Source: Chryseobacterium edaphi (lineage in GTDB: Bacteria; Bacteroidota; Bacteroidia; Flavobacteriales; Weeksellaceae). Taken from it: 64,000 bases of DNA. Position 1 is the stretch's first letter. Every line of letters starts with the position of its first letter. Of the stretch, positions 17,632 to 25,977 are shown piece after piece. Below the pieces are notes generated by a model. The model was given only the letters and a program-made list of their open reading frames with translations, did no database searches and had not been told where the DNA came from. The position numbers were made by a program, and so were the translations under genes. The DNA is taken from positions 1,178,001 to 1,242,000 of the forward strand of contig NZ_JAOTEM010000001.1 of assembly GCF_025628985.1 (NCBI RefSeq), in the 5' to 3' direction.

Positions 17632-18207
17632 CTACTGCAAATACTTAGTAATCGCTTTGTCAGTAGGTTTTGTAGTGCTTACAAAAGTGTCAACTAACTT
17701 ACCGTTTTCATCAACTAAAAACTTCGTAAAATTCCAAAGTATAGTTGTGTTTTTTACTCCGTTAAGTTCTTTTTCTGTTAAATATTTAAAGATTGGAGCG
17801 GTGTCATCACCTTTTACAGAAACTTTTGCTGCCAATGGAAAAGTCACTCCATAATTTTTCTGACAAAAAGCTCCGATTTCAACATTGGTTCCCGGTTCCT
17901 GTCCGCCAAAATTATTTGCAGGAAATCCTATAACCACCAATTTATCTTTATATTCATTTGAAAGCTTCTCAAGATCAGCATATTGAGGAGTAAAACCACA
18001 TTCTGAAGCGGTGTTTACGATCAAGATTTTCTTTCCTTTAAAATCGGCAAAATTGATTTCTTTCCCTTCTTCCAAAGCTTCGACTTTGTAATCATATATT
18101 GTTTTTCCCATAAGTTCTTTACTTTTAGATTTGGATGAGCTTTTTTTCTGTGCACAACTGTTGAAAAATGCCACAAATGAAAGCAGCATGATAAATAATT
18201 TTTTCAT
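17632..18207 (-). CDS. Glutathione peroxidase-family lipoprotein (thiol peroxidase)
   Basis: A 191-residue protein. The N-terminus MKKLFIMLLSFVAFFNSC is a lipoprotein signal with the lipid-modified Cys at 18. The peroxidase domain begins near residue 38 with IYDYKVEALEEGKEINFADF. The peroxidatic cysteine is C70 in NTASECGFTPQY, and the NFGGQEPG motif near residue 105 and WNFTKFLV near 165 complete the active site. It reduces hydroperoxides, probably with thioredoxin-like donors rather than glutathione, at the outer face of a membrane. The gene is 23 bases downstream of the LolA-like gene and likely cotranscribed with it. Confidence 0.92.
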   Translation of the reverse strand: MKKLFIMLLSFVAFFNSCAQKKSSSKSKSKELMGKTIYDYKVEALEEGKEINFADFKGKKILIVNTASECGFTPQYADLEKLSNEYKDKLVVIGFPANNFGGQEPGTNVEIGAFCQKNYGVTFPLAAKVSVKGDDTAPIFKYLTEKELNGVKNTTILWNFTKFLVDENGKLVDTFVSTTKPTDKAITKYLQ

Positions 18208-18230
18208 TAGATTTAATATTAATGATGATT

Positions 18231-18893
18231 TTAAAACTTAAAAATATTGGCAGGGAAAACTTTGTTGATTTCTACTTTGTTTAAAAGCATCACAAAATCT
18301 CCGTCTTTTTTTGTGCTTGAAGACTCGATTCTGAAGGGCATCAATAAGTTTCCTACCTTTTTATAATCAGAATAAGTCAACGTTTCTTCTCTTTTTACTT
18401 CTTTTAAAAGCATGTATGTTTTTGTATCGAAATAATATAGATTTTTATTGACGTTTTTTGTGAGTTCAACCTTATGACAATAAATATCTCCTACTTTTTC
18501 TTTTCCTAAATATTTAGCCTCAAAACCTTTATTTTCCCAATCGATAAAATCATTGTCAAAACTTTCGGTAATATAATCAGGATAAACCTGAAGTTTGTTG
18601 GTTGCATAATTCATTGCATAACCTTTACTGCCGTCATATCCTTCAATAGCAGTTTCCTTTCCGCTGATGGTAAGTACAGTTTTGGTAAAATTCGGGCGTT
18701 GCTGATAAATTTTAATAGGATATTCATCTTTAATTCCTAAAATTACTTTCCCTTGAAGCAATACTGAATTTAAAAGCTTCCAACTCGTTAATCCTCCGGA
18801 CAATTCGATGTTTTTATCAATGATTTCTTTGGCTGTCTGTGCAAAAGATAGTTGCGAAAATATCAGGACGAGTACTAAGAGTAATTTCTTCAT
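18231..18893 (-). CDS. Secreted LolA-fold-like (outer-membrane-lipoprotein-sorting-like) protein
   Basis: A 220-residue protein with a signal peptide (MKKLLLVLVLIFSQLSFA). The pattern TAKEIIDKNIELSGGLTSWK, then VLLQGKVILGIKDEYPIKIY, then VGDIYCHKVELTKN with NKNLYYFDTKTYMLLKE, follows the beta-strand order of LolA/LppX-like proteins that cradle lipid acyl chains. Its place in a short operon with a lipoprotein peroxidase fits an envelope role. It is unlikely to be LolA itself, and the ligand is unknown. Confidence 0.72.
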   Translation of the reverse strand: MKKLLLVLVLIFSQLSFAQTAKEIIDKNIELSGGLTSWKLLNSVLLQGKVILGIKDEYPIKIYQQRPNFTKTVLTISGKETAIEGYDGSKGYAMNYATNKLQVYPDYITESFDNDFIDWENKGFEAKYLGKEKVGDIYCHKVELTKNVNKNLYYFDTKTYMLLKEVKREETLTYSDYKKVGNLLMPFRIESSSTKKDGDFVMLLNKVEINKVFPANIFKF

Positions 18894-19037
18894 TCAATCA
18901 ATTTATAAATTCAAATATAAGTCTTTCTTTGTTAATGTAACAATGTAGAAATCTAACAGTGTAACAAAATATTCCAATTTTCTAATGTGTTGGCATTTTT
19001 AGTTTTTACATCAAACTGTTTACTTGGCTCTTTTAAA

Positions 19038-19760
19038 CTATATCAGCTTTCTTGCTTTTTCAAGATCTTCCGGCGTGTCAATTCCTACTCCGATGAAATT
19101 GGTTTCTATCAGTTTGATTTTCATGCCATATTCAAGATAACGGATGCATTCTATTTTTTCTGAAATTTCTAAAGGTTTCATTTCTAATTTTGAAAACTGA
19201 AGCAAAGCATGTTTTCTGAAAGCATATACTCCGATATGTTTGAAATAACTGATATCATAAGAAATTTCCCTGTGAAAAGGAATTACAGAACGGCTGAAAT
19301 ATAAAGCAAAACCATTATTATCAGTAATTACTTTTACGTTATTCGGATTTTCAATTTCTTCTTTTTCAGTAAGTTGAATTTTCAGAGATGCTAAAGAAAT
19401 TTCCTGATTATCATCTTGTTTAAAAACTTCAATCAGTTGCTTCAGAGGTTCTAATTTAAGAAACGGTTCGTCCCCCTGAACATTGATAACGATATCACAA
19501 TCGATGTTTTGCACGGCTTCAGCAATACGGTCGCTTCCCGTTTCGTGTTGACCTGTCATTACAGCTTTTCCACCATTATTATTAATTTCTTCAAAAATAA
19601 TTTCAGAGTCTGTCGCTACAAAAACTTCATCAAATAAACCTGTTTCCACAACATTCTGATAGGTTGTTGTGATGACGGTTTTTTCTCCTAAAATCTGCAT
19701 CAGTTTTCCCGGAAAACGGCTTGCTTCGTAACGTGCGGGAATGACGGCGATAATTTTCAT
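19038..19760 (-). CDS. kdsB: 3-deoxy-manno-octulosonate cytidylyltransferase
   Basis: A 240-residue enzyme that activates Kdo as CMP-Kdo for lipopolysaccharide core assembly. The nucleotide-binding start [19 protein letters not shown], the [15 protein letters not shown] segment, [15 protein letters not shown], the metal-binding NVQGDEPFL and the ending [14 protein letters not shown] are all typical of KdsB. Length is normal for the family. It stands alone on the minus strand, and a dispersed repeat element lies upstream. It shows that the host makes Kdo-containing lipopolysaccharide. Confidence 0.95.
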   Translation of the reverse strand: MKIIAVIPARYEASRFPGKLMQILGEKTVITTTYQNVVETGLFDEVFVATDSEIIFEEINNNGGKAVMTGQHETGSDRIAEAVQNIDCDIVINVQGDEPFLKLEPLKQLIEVFKQDDNQEISLASLKIQLTEKEEIENPNNVKVITDNNGFALYFSRSVIPFHREISYDISYFKHIGVYAFRKHALLQFSKLEMKPLEISEKIECIRYLEYGMKIKLIETNFIGVGIDTPEDLEKARKLI

Positions 19761-19810
19761 ATATTTTCTTTACTTTCTAGTTAAAACTTAAATTGTACAA
19801 AAAACGAAAC

Positions 19811-19935
19811 GTTTGCAGCCCGACTTGAGCGGAGCTCTTATTGCCTTGCTGCCTTCGACTACGCTCAGATAGCGAGGTAAAAAAGCGGGAGCCCTTCGAT
19901 AAACTCAGGATAAACTTCAGGCGGAAAAAGCTGCC
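19811..19935. repeat. Dispersed intergenic repeat element, copy 1
   Basis: The element opens with AGCCCGACTTGAGCGG (19817-19832) and contains the palindromic block around CTTCGACTACGCTCAG (19853-19868). A second, related CTTCGATAAACTCAG lies at 19894-19908. A copy with the same opener, centre and AGCGGGA-type closing is at 52714-52807. The 262-base gap 19761-20022 holds no gene. Confidence 0.7.
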
Positions 19936-19984
19936 ATAAAAATAAACCTGGTCATGAATATTGCCTTAAACTTCCATAAAAAAT

Positions 19985-20005
19985 GCCGAAGTACAAATCT
20001 TCGGC
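19985..20005 (-). terminator. Terminator of the protease/VIT operon
   Basis: GCCGAAG (19985-19991) pairs with CTTCGGC (19999-20005). On the minus strand the stem is followed by ATTTTTTA, 17 bases past the stop codon at 20023. Confidence 0.85.
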
Positions 20006-20022
20006 AATTTATATGATTTTTT

Positions 20023-22860
20023 CTAAAACTCAAATTCTCCTATTAGAATTTTGCTGTCACTTTCACGTTTATTTTCTTTCTGACTCTGGAAAACTGCAAT
20101 TTTCCGCTCCTGTCTCCCGTCTGAATAGTAGAGATAAACTTCTGCCATCACGGTTGTAGGCCCCGAAAGCATATTTTGTCTTTCACCAAAGAAATTGGTT
20201 TTGATTTTATACTTTCCTTTGACCGCTTTTTTTAGTAAAAACTGTTCCGGACCAAAACCTTGTGTAAAGTCGTTGCTCAATCTACCTCCGATTTGAGTGG
20301 ATTTGTGACCGTAAGAACAATCTTCTCCACGAGGATCTGTTACCCAAAGATCAATGTCTGTATTGTCTTTGTTCCAATTGATTACAACCCGAATATCAAC
20401 CGGAAGATCTGCTTTCAGACGATCATCAATCTTGCTTCCGTCAACATTTTTGTTCTGCCTCAGAATATTATTGATTTCCATGATCAGAATTTCTTCAATT
20501 CCGTTGTCTCTCATGGAAATTTCATCTGTAAATTCCTGATACAGTAAGGATTTATAAACATTCAGAGCTTCCTGTGGTCTTTTATTATCAACCAAAGCCA
20601 AAGCATAATCTCTGTGGCTCTGGGAATCGAACGGTCGCCATTCCAGAATTTTCTGCGTGATCCAAAGTTCTTTGTCATAATGACCACGCTGTTTCAGAAG
20701 ATAATATATGGTTTTGTACAATTCTTCGTTTTCCAAATCCAGCTCAGCCAATGTACTTAAAACTTTCAATGAGAGTGCTTTATCTCCTTTTTTGAAAAGC
20801 AATTTAGAAATATCAAAGTAATAAGAAACCTGCTTTTCGTATTTTGAACGGTTTTCCAAATATTTTTGATAAATGACTTCAGCAGATTGCAGATTTTGAA
20901 AATCTTTCATGTATTCTTCTTTGCTTTCAACGTCAACTAAAGTAATTTTCCCTTTAGGTTTTGCTTCAGACCCTACCATTTTATTAGAGCTTGAAACTTC
21001 ATTTCTTTTAATTCCTAAAGCACCTACAACTACAACTTCTTCAAGTCGTCTATTATCTGTAGTATCTCTTGCCGATTGATTAGAAATTTTCGGATATTTT
21101 TTTTCTTCTGATGGTTTAAATTCTGTTTTCCACCAAGTTTTTAATTCTTTGGTTTTGTCAAAAGCTTTAGATAAAAGATTTCTTCGCTGTTCTAAAATTC
21201 GTCCTTTATTCTGAGAAACGATTTTTTGATATTCTGCCTGCAATTCCTGTGGTGGATCGATTTTGTAGCGAACGTAATCATTGATATCTTCCAAAACAAT
21301 CAAACTTGTATTTTTACTCACTACACCGAATTGTTCGCTGATATTTTTTATTTCATTTCTGTTTTGGGTAGAATTCAGTTCCAGCTCATTGATTTTTCTC
21401 TGAGCCCAAAACTGAGCAATCTGCCAATTTTCAACCTGAGAACCTACATTAAAATCTACAGGAACTTCATAATGATCATTTCCGACAGAAAAAACAGCAG
21501 TGAGTTTTCCCAAGTTTGAAGATGAAATTCCGAAAATATTGACAGGCTCATTAACCGCAGAACCTACTGTTGGAAATATATCCTGAATCACCGGATTTTC
21601 TTTAAATCCTAAAAACTTTACGGGAAGTTTTTTATATGTTTTTAGAGCTGAATCTGTATTTAATTCATTTAAATTGATAAAATTTCCGCCAGATTGTGAA
21701 GATAAAAGTTTAAGCGTATTAAAATCAGAAGTTGGTGTACTTGAGATGCTGTTTAGTGATTTTTTGAATTTTATTGAAAGATCTCCAAAATTTGAAATTC
21801 CGTCAGAAAATAAAAGATATTCTTCAACATTCGGAATTTCTTTTAAAGCTCCAAAATCAGTTCCACCATCGTATTTTACATTTAGAATTTTGCTTTTCAA
21901 TTGACTCCAGTTTCCTGATGTTATTGTAAATTCTTCTGTCTTCTCTAAAGTATTATTTAATAAGACAAAAGATACCAAAACATCTTTATTATCAGCAAAA
22001 TAAGCATTTAGGAAATCAAGTTCTTTATCTCGATTTCTTTTTGATCCGCTAAAAGAATTGTCCCAAATAATGGCGATTTTTTGAGATTTTGGTTTTTCTT
22101 TTACAGGAAAATTCATTGCAATGCTTGTTGCAAAATAAGATTTGTTATCCGAAGCTTTCTGAAATAGCACATTCGCAGATTGGTTCGTCTTTGGAATTGT
22201 TATTTTAAAACTTTCATGAGGCGTGAAATTGTCTTTATGAATTTCTGCAATCCATTGATTTCCCTGTTTCTGAAAAGTAAAATTTCCATCTGGATTTTCT
22301 AAAATTTTCGGAACTGAAGTATTCTCATGAATCGAAACATTCAAACTAAATTTCGGAATGGTCGTTGCGTTGACAAAGCTTAAAAAATACTGATAATCAG
22401 AAGCTAAATTCTTCAGTTCCTGATGATAAGTAATTTGAACTGTTCTGCTTCCATTCTGTGGAATCGGATAAATTCTCGTTCTGAAATTATTTCCTTCCAC
22501 TTTTTCAATAATTCCTGGATCTACATTTCGTCTCTCAACACTTTCAAAAACTTCTTTTGCTCTTTCTTTCGGAACAGGAACTGCATTTCTGAGTTTTCCA
22601 TTAATATCTAAGGCATAACCACTTACACTTACTCCTTCAGGAAGCGGAAAAGTCAATTTCCCTTCTAAAATTCTGCTGCTCAGATTGTAAAAAGTATATG
22701 TTGCGGTGGTTGTTGCAAGATTTCCCAAAATTTTAGTGTCGATTTTTGCTTCTTGCAAAATGACAGGATGTTTTTTCTGATTTTCAATTTCCAAAATGGG
22801 AATCTGTGAAAAAACTGCACTGAAAATCATTAATGCACAGATGTTTAAAATTTTATTCAT
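20023..22860 (-). CDS. VIT / VWA / TPR / DUF2135 surface protein
   Basis: A 945-residue secreted protein. A signal peptide covers residues 1-19. A VIT domain lies at about 30-150 (TATYTFYNLSSRILEGKLTF and FESVERRNVDPGIIEKVEGN). A VWA-like domain at about 255-390 carries the metal-site sequence DNSFSGSKRN. A linker near 600-620 reads RRLEEVVVVGALGIKR, which looks like the plug-entry segment of TonB-dependent receptors. TPR-like helices cover about 660-800. A C-terminal beta domain at about 820-945 with NTDIDLWVTDPRGEDCSYGH matches DUF2135/YfaP. The VIT plus VWA pairing is that of inter-alpha-trypsin inhibitor heavy chains. The gene follows a membrane protease gene by 23 bases in one operon. 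It probably works in the periplasm or at the surface; the exact role is unknown. Confidence 0.88.
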   Translation of the reverse strand: MNKILNICALMIFSAVFSQIPILEIENQKKHPVILQEAKIDTKILGNLATTTATYTFYNLSSRILEGKLTFPLPEGVSVSGYALDINGKLRNAVPVPKERAKEVFESVERRNVDPGIIEKVEGNNFRTRIYPIPQNGSRTVQITYHQELKNLASDYQYFLSFVNATTIPKFSLNVSIHENTSVPKILENPDGNFTFQKQGNQWIAEIHKDNFTPHESFKITIPKTNQSANVLFQKASDNKSYFATSIAMNFPVKEKPKSQKIAIIWDNSFSGSKRNRDKELDFLNAYFADNKDVLVSFVLLNNTLEKTEEFTITSGNWSQLKSKILNVKYDGGTDFGALKEIPNVEEYLLFSDGISNFGDLSIKFKKSLNSISSTPTSDFNTLKLLSSQSGGNFINLNELNTDSALKTYKKLPVKFLGFKENPVIQDIFPTVGSAVNEPVNIFGISSSNLGKLTAVFSVGNDHYEVPVDFNVGSQVENWQIAQFWAQRKINELELNSTQNRNEIKNISEQFGVVSKNTSLIVLEDINDYVRYKIDPPQELQAEYQKIVSQNKGRILEQRRNLLSKAFDKTKELKTWWKTEFKPSEEKKYPKISNQSARDTTDNRRLEEVVVVGALGIKRNEVSSSNKMVGSEAKPKGKITLVDVESKEEYMKDFQNLQSAEVIYQKYLENRSKYEKQVSYYFDISKLLFKKGDKALSLKVLSTLAELDLENEELYKTIYYLLKQRGHYDKELWITQKILEWRPFDSQSHRDYALALVDNKRPQEALNVYKSLLYQEFTDEISMRDNGIEEILIMEINNILRQNKNVDGSKIDDRLKADLPVDIRVVINWNKDNTDIDLWVTDPRGEDCSYGHKSTQIGGRLSNDFTQGFGPEQFLLKKAVKGKYKIKTNFFGERQNMLSGPTTVMAEVYLYYSDGRQERKIAVFQSQKENKRESDSKILIGEFEF

Positions 22861-22883
22861 ATAAAAAATGTGTTTCTTGTTTT

Positions 22884-24212
22884 TTAATTATTAGATTTTA
22901 TTTCACCAACATTAGTTTTAAAGATAGTATTTATTTGTTTGGCAACAATTCCGAAATTAAATCCCTGAATCTCATCTACTCCACTGAAATTAACGGCAAT
23001 CAATTGACCGCATTTATTAAAAACCGGCGCGCCGCTTGCTCCGTGTGTGGAAGTAATACTGTACTGAATTTTATTTCCGTCTGATTCTTTACTAATCTGT
23101 CCGTTGTAAAGCTGCACTTTAATTCCTGAATTGGTCTGCGCCAAATCTACACCGAGAGGATAACCTATCATAATTGCCTTTTCTCCAGGTTTTAATGACT
23201 TATCGTCACTGATCATATTATCCATATTAATAATATTGGTAACGCTTTCAGGAGTCTTTTTGTCAAGAAGCTGTAATATTCCCAAATCAATATTTGCATC
23301 ATCTGAAATTTTTACAATATTACAATTCAGCCATTCTTCATTGGAATCATGCAATGCTACAGAAATATCAATTGTTTTCATGTAAACTTCAATATTTTCT
23401 CCAGAAATATATTCTTTTTGAGGAATTGAAGCCGCAATATCCGTCACCGCAGTTGTAGAATCAATTTGAGAGTCAGAGGAAGTTACGAATTCTTCTCCTG
23501 AATTATTTTCTGATTCTCCGTCATTTTCAGAATACTCACCTTCTTCTTCTTCTTGATTTGCACTTGCATTTTCCCAATTTCGGAGAATAAAACTTTCGTA
23601 CCCGTCTTCCGAAATATCAGTCGTGAGAATTGACGCAATTTTCATCCTCATATTTGAAATGTTGGTTTGAATCTTCTCGTTTTGTGCGTCATTAGAACTC
23701 CAAGGTTGCAAAACATGAGTGTTTGTCAGTAGAGAACCTTCTCTATCAATAAAAAAACCTGTTCCATAGATAGTTTCTTCCGTAGCTTCCGGAACTGTAA
23801 GTTGAAATTCTTTTCCGTTTATTTTCGCAAAATAGCCGTATTGATGTTTGATCAATACTACCGCATCTTTGTAAGCATCATAAACTTTGGTATCTGTATC
23901 GAGGCATTGGTTTATTTCAACAGGAATTTCTTTCTGTTTCATATATTTATATCCAAAAAAAGATGCAGATCCGAGAATAATAACACTTCCTAAAGCATAA
24001 AATGCAATTTTGTAGGGGTTTTTCTTTTTAGTTTCGATTGGTTGAGAACCCTGATTTGTTTCTTCAGGTAAAGGAATTTTTTCTTCAGAATTAATATTAG
24101 AATTTTCTGCAAGAGAATGTGCAGATTCGGAAAAATCATACTGATTCTGAGGGGTTTCACCGTGGGGTTGAGAATCCAACCCATTGTTGGAATCATTTTT
24201 TTCGTTGTTCAT
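22884..24212 (-). CDS. Membrane-anchored trypsin-like serine protease
   Basis: A 442-residue protein with a cytoplasmic Gln/Asn/Glu-rich N-terminus, a single membrane segment at about 68-88 and a periplasmic trypsin-fold domain. The likely catalytic triad is H166 in LLTNTHVLQPW, D309 in DDANIDLGILQL and S393 in THGASGAPVF. An acidic low-complexity insert at 217-245 separates His from Asp. It recalls S1C/DegP-type proteases, but there is no PDZ domain. It is the first gene of the operon with the VIT/VWA protein, so it may process that protein or share its target. This link is inference from position. Confidence 0.87.
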   Translation of the reverse strand: MNNEKNDSNNGLDSQPHGETPQNQYDFSESAHSLAENSNINSEEKIPLPEETNQGSQPIETKKKNPYKIAFYALGSVIILGSASFFGYKYMKQKEIPVEINQCLDTDTKVYDAYKDAVVLIKHQYGYFAKINGKEFQLTVPEATEETIYGTGFFIDREGSLLTNTHVLQPWSSNDAQNEKIQTNISNMRMKIASILTTDISEDGYESFILRNWENASANQEEEEGEYSENDGESENNSGEEFVTSSDSQIDSTTAVTDIAASIPQKEYISGENIEVYMKTIDISVALHDSNEEWLNCNIVKISDDANIDLGILQLLDKKTPESVTNIINMDNMISDDKSLKPGEKAIMIGYPLGVDLAQTNSGIKVQLYNGQISKESDGNKIQYSITSTHGASGAPVFNKCGQLIAVNFSGVDEIQGFNFGIVAKQINTIFKTNVGEIKSNN

Positions 24213-24235
24213 TTGTGTTAATTAAGTTAAAAAAA

Positions 24236-24264
24236 TGTTGACTCTAATGAAAGAATCAACATTT
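24236..24264 (-). terminator. Terminator of the aminotransferase gene
   Basis: On the minus strand AAAATGTTGA and TCAACATTTT form a stem around a loop of about 13 bases and run into T residues, between the aminotransferase stop codon and the protease start codon. Confidence 0.75.
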
Positions 24265-24289
24265 TATAAAATTAAAAAAAATTTTTAAT

Positions 24290-25543
24290 TTATTTCAAAT
24301 TATTTAAAGCATGTTCCAATTTCGGCATCATTACTTCAATTTCAGTGATATCCAAACCACCCACAGAAGCTCTGAACCAAGGCTCAGATTTGGCTTCACC
24401 GAAAGCTGAGAAAGGAACTAAAGCAACTCCAGCTTCATTGATTAAATAAAATACTAAGTCTGAAGAACTTTCGATAAGAGCTCCATCAGGTTTTGTTTTT
24501 CCTATGTAATCTAATTTGATTGTTAAGTACAGTGCTCCCATCGGTTCGATGCTTTCTACAGCAAGTCCTTTTCCTTTCAAATCCTGAATTCCATTGTGAA
24601 GAACTTTTAGACTTGCTTCAAGTTTTCCTTTAAATTCGTTTACGAAAGTATCTACATTATCAGAGTTTTGATAATATTTCGCAGTAGCTTCCTGCTCAGG
24701 TTTTGGCGCCCAAGCTCCAACGTGAGTAAGAAGTGCTTTCATTTTATCAATGATATTTGCAGGGCCAAATCCCCAACCAACACGCACTCCGGTTGCAGCA
24801 AGACATTTTGAAATACCGTCAATATAAATAGTAAATTCTCTCATTTCAGGGAAAAGTGAAACGGGATCAACGTGTTTTGCACCAAAAGTAAGATTCGAAT
24901 AAATTTGATCATACATTATATACAACGGCTTTTCGTCTGCTCCTCTTCTTTTGTTTTCTTCTAAAACAAGCTGACAAATTTCTGAAAGCTGTTCTTCCGT
25001 AAACATTGTTCCTGTAGGGTTTAACGGAGAACAAAGTGCCAATAAAACAGCTCCGCTCAAATGTGGCTTAAGCTCTTCTGCTGTCGGTAAAAAGTTATTT
25101 TCGGGAGTAGTTTTTACCTCAATTGCATCTGCTGAAGTCAAATATGCGTAATGATTGTTATTCCAAGACGGTGTCGGATAAATTACTTTATCACCTTCAT
25201 CAACAATCACTTTATAAACAGCGTAAATCAATGGTCTTGAACCTGCTGTGATCAAAACATCATTCGCGTCATAATCAAGATTCCATCTTCTTTTAAGATC
25301 GTTGGAAACTTCTTTTCTTAAAGATAAAAGTCCGTTTGCAGGCGGATAATTCGTTAAATTATTCTGATACGCTTTCTGAATTTCTTCTTTCAACTCTGCC
25401 GGAATCGGATACAGATTAGAATTCAGATCGCCAATAGTAAGGTTGGCTATTTCTGCTCCTTTTGCCTTAAGATCATTTACTTCATTACCAATTTTTACAA
25501 TTTCAGAACCGATCAGGTTCGCCGCTAATTTTGAAACTTTCAC
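24290..25543 (-). CDS. Class I/II pyridoxal-phosphate aminotransferase
   Basis: A 417-residue fold-type I aminotransferase. The substrate/PLP features are NLTIGDLNSNLYPIP near the start, LITAGSRPLIYAVYK, CSPLNPTGTMF, IMYDQIYSNLTF and the lysine segment DGISKCLAATGVRVGW. The order matches aspartate/aromatic-type aminotransferases of the AAT-I family. The amino donor cannot be told by eye. It ends a long minus-strand run that begins at DUF4199 and lies after the four-helix-bundle cassette. Confidence 0.9.
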   Translation of the reverse strand: MKVSKLAANLIGSEIVKIGNEVNDLKAKGAEIANLTIGDLNSNLYPIPAELKEEIQKAYQNNLTNYPPANGLLSLRKEVSNDLKRRWNLDYDANDVLITAGSRPLIYAVYKVIVDEGDKVIYPTPSWNNNHYAYLTSADAIEVKTTPENNFLPTAEELKPHLSGAVLLALCSPLNPTGTMFTEEQLSEICQLVLEENKRRGADEKPLYIMYDQIYSNLTFGAKHVDPVSLFPEMREFTIYIDGISKCLAATGVRVGWGFGPANIIDKMKALLTHVGAWAPKPEQEATAKYYQNSDNVDTFVNEFKGKLEASLKVLHNGIQDLKGKGLAVESIEPMGALYLTIKLDYIGKTKPDGALIESSSDLVFYLINEAGVALVPFSAFGEAKSEPWFRASVGGLDITEIEVMMPKLEHALNNLK

Positions 25544-25567
25544 TTTTTATATATTAGATGTTAAATG

Positions 25568-25595
25568 TTATAAGTTATTAATTATGAATTATGAG
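25568..25595. repeat. Left arm of an imperfect inverted repeat around the four-helix-bundle gene
   Basis: This 28-base arm matches the reverse complement of 25941-25968 at about 24 positions. It contains the stop codon of the gene it flanks. Confidence 0.7.
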
Positions 25596-25945
25596 TTTTT
25601 ACTCTTCGTGGTTATAATAATGCTTCTCAATATTTTCAAAATTTCCATTGCTGGATTTTTTAACTTTTCAAATTCTTCTTTTGAAATATATTGAGTTTCA
25701 TATAAAAGTTCTAGCCAATAAATTGTTTTGTCACATTCTTTTTGAGAGATGGATAATTTATGTATAAAATCTAATCTACTTTGCGCATTTAAGGCTTCAC
25801 GTACATTTGCTCCTACTGAAGTTCCTGATCGTAAAAGTTGTTTAGATAAAACATATTCTTTTTTATCAACTGTAAACTTTCTATAAAAATTGACAATAAT
25901 TACAGCGAAATCAAAACTTTTCTTACCAACAATGCTCTCACTCAT
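25589..25945 (-). CDS. Four-helix-bundle protein (23S-IVS / S23 type)
   Basis: A 118-residue all-helical protein. The sequence KSFDFAVIIVNFYRKF, then LSKQLLRSGTSVGANVREA and FIHKLSISQKECDKTIYWLELL, is the hallmark of the family found in 23S rRNA intervening sequences and near diversity-generating retroelements (Avd-like). Many copies occur as lone intergenic cassettes, and they are thought to form pentamers that may bind nucleic acid. Here it is a single gene between an aminotransferase gene and a phosphohexomutase gene. Both its start and stop codons fall inside a pair of inverted repeats. No reverse transcriptase or variable repeat is nearby. Confidence 0.9.
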   Translation of the reverse strand: MSESIVGKKSFDFAVIIVNFYRKFTVDKKEYVLSKQLLRSGTSVGANVREALNAQSRLDFIHKLSISQKECDKTIYWLELLYETQYISKEEFEKLKNPAMEILKILRSIIITTKSKNS

Positions 25946-25968
25946 AATTTATAATTCAAAACTTATAA
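25941..25968. repeat. Right arm of the inverted repeat around the four-helix-bundle gene
   Basis: This 28-base arm is the inverted partner of 25568-25595 and contains the ATG of the gene. Confidence 0.7.
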
Positions 25969-25977
25969 CTAATTATA

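Noticed and set aside
25589..25945. Diversity-generating retroelement around the four-helix-bundle gene
   Set aside because: No reverse transcriptase, template repeat or variable repeat was seen nearby.
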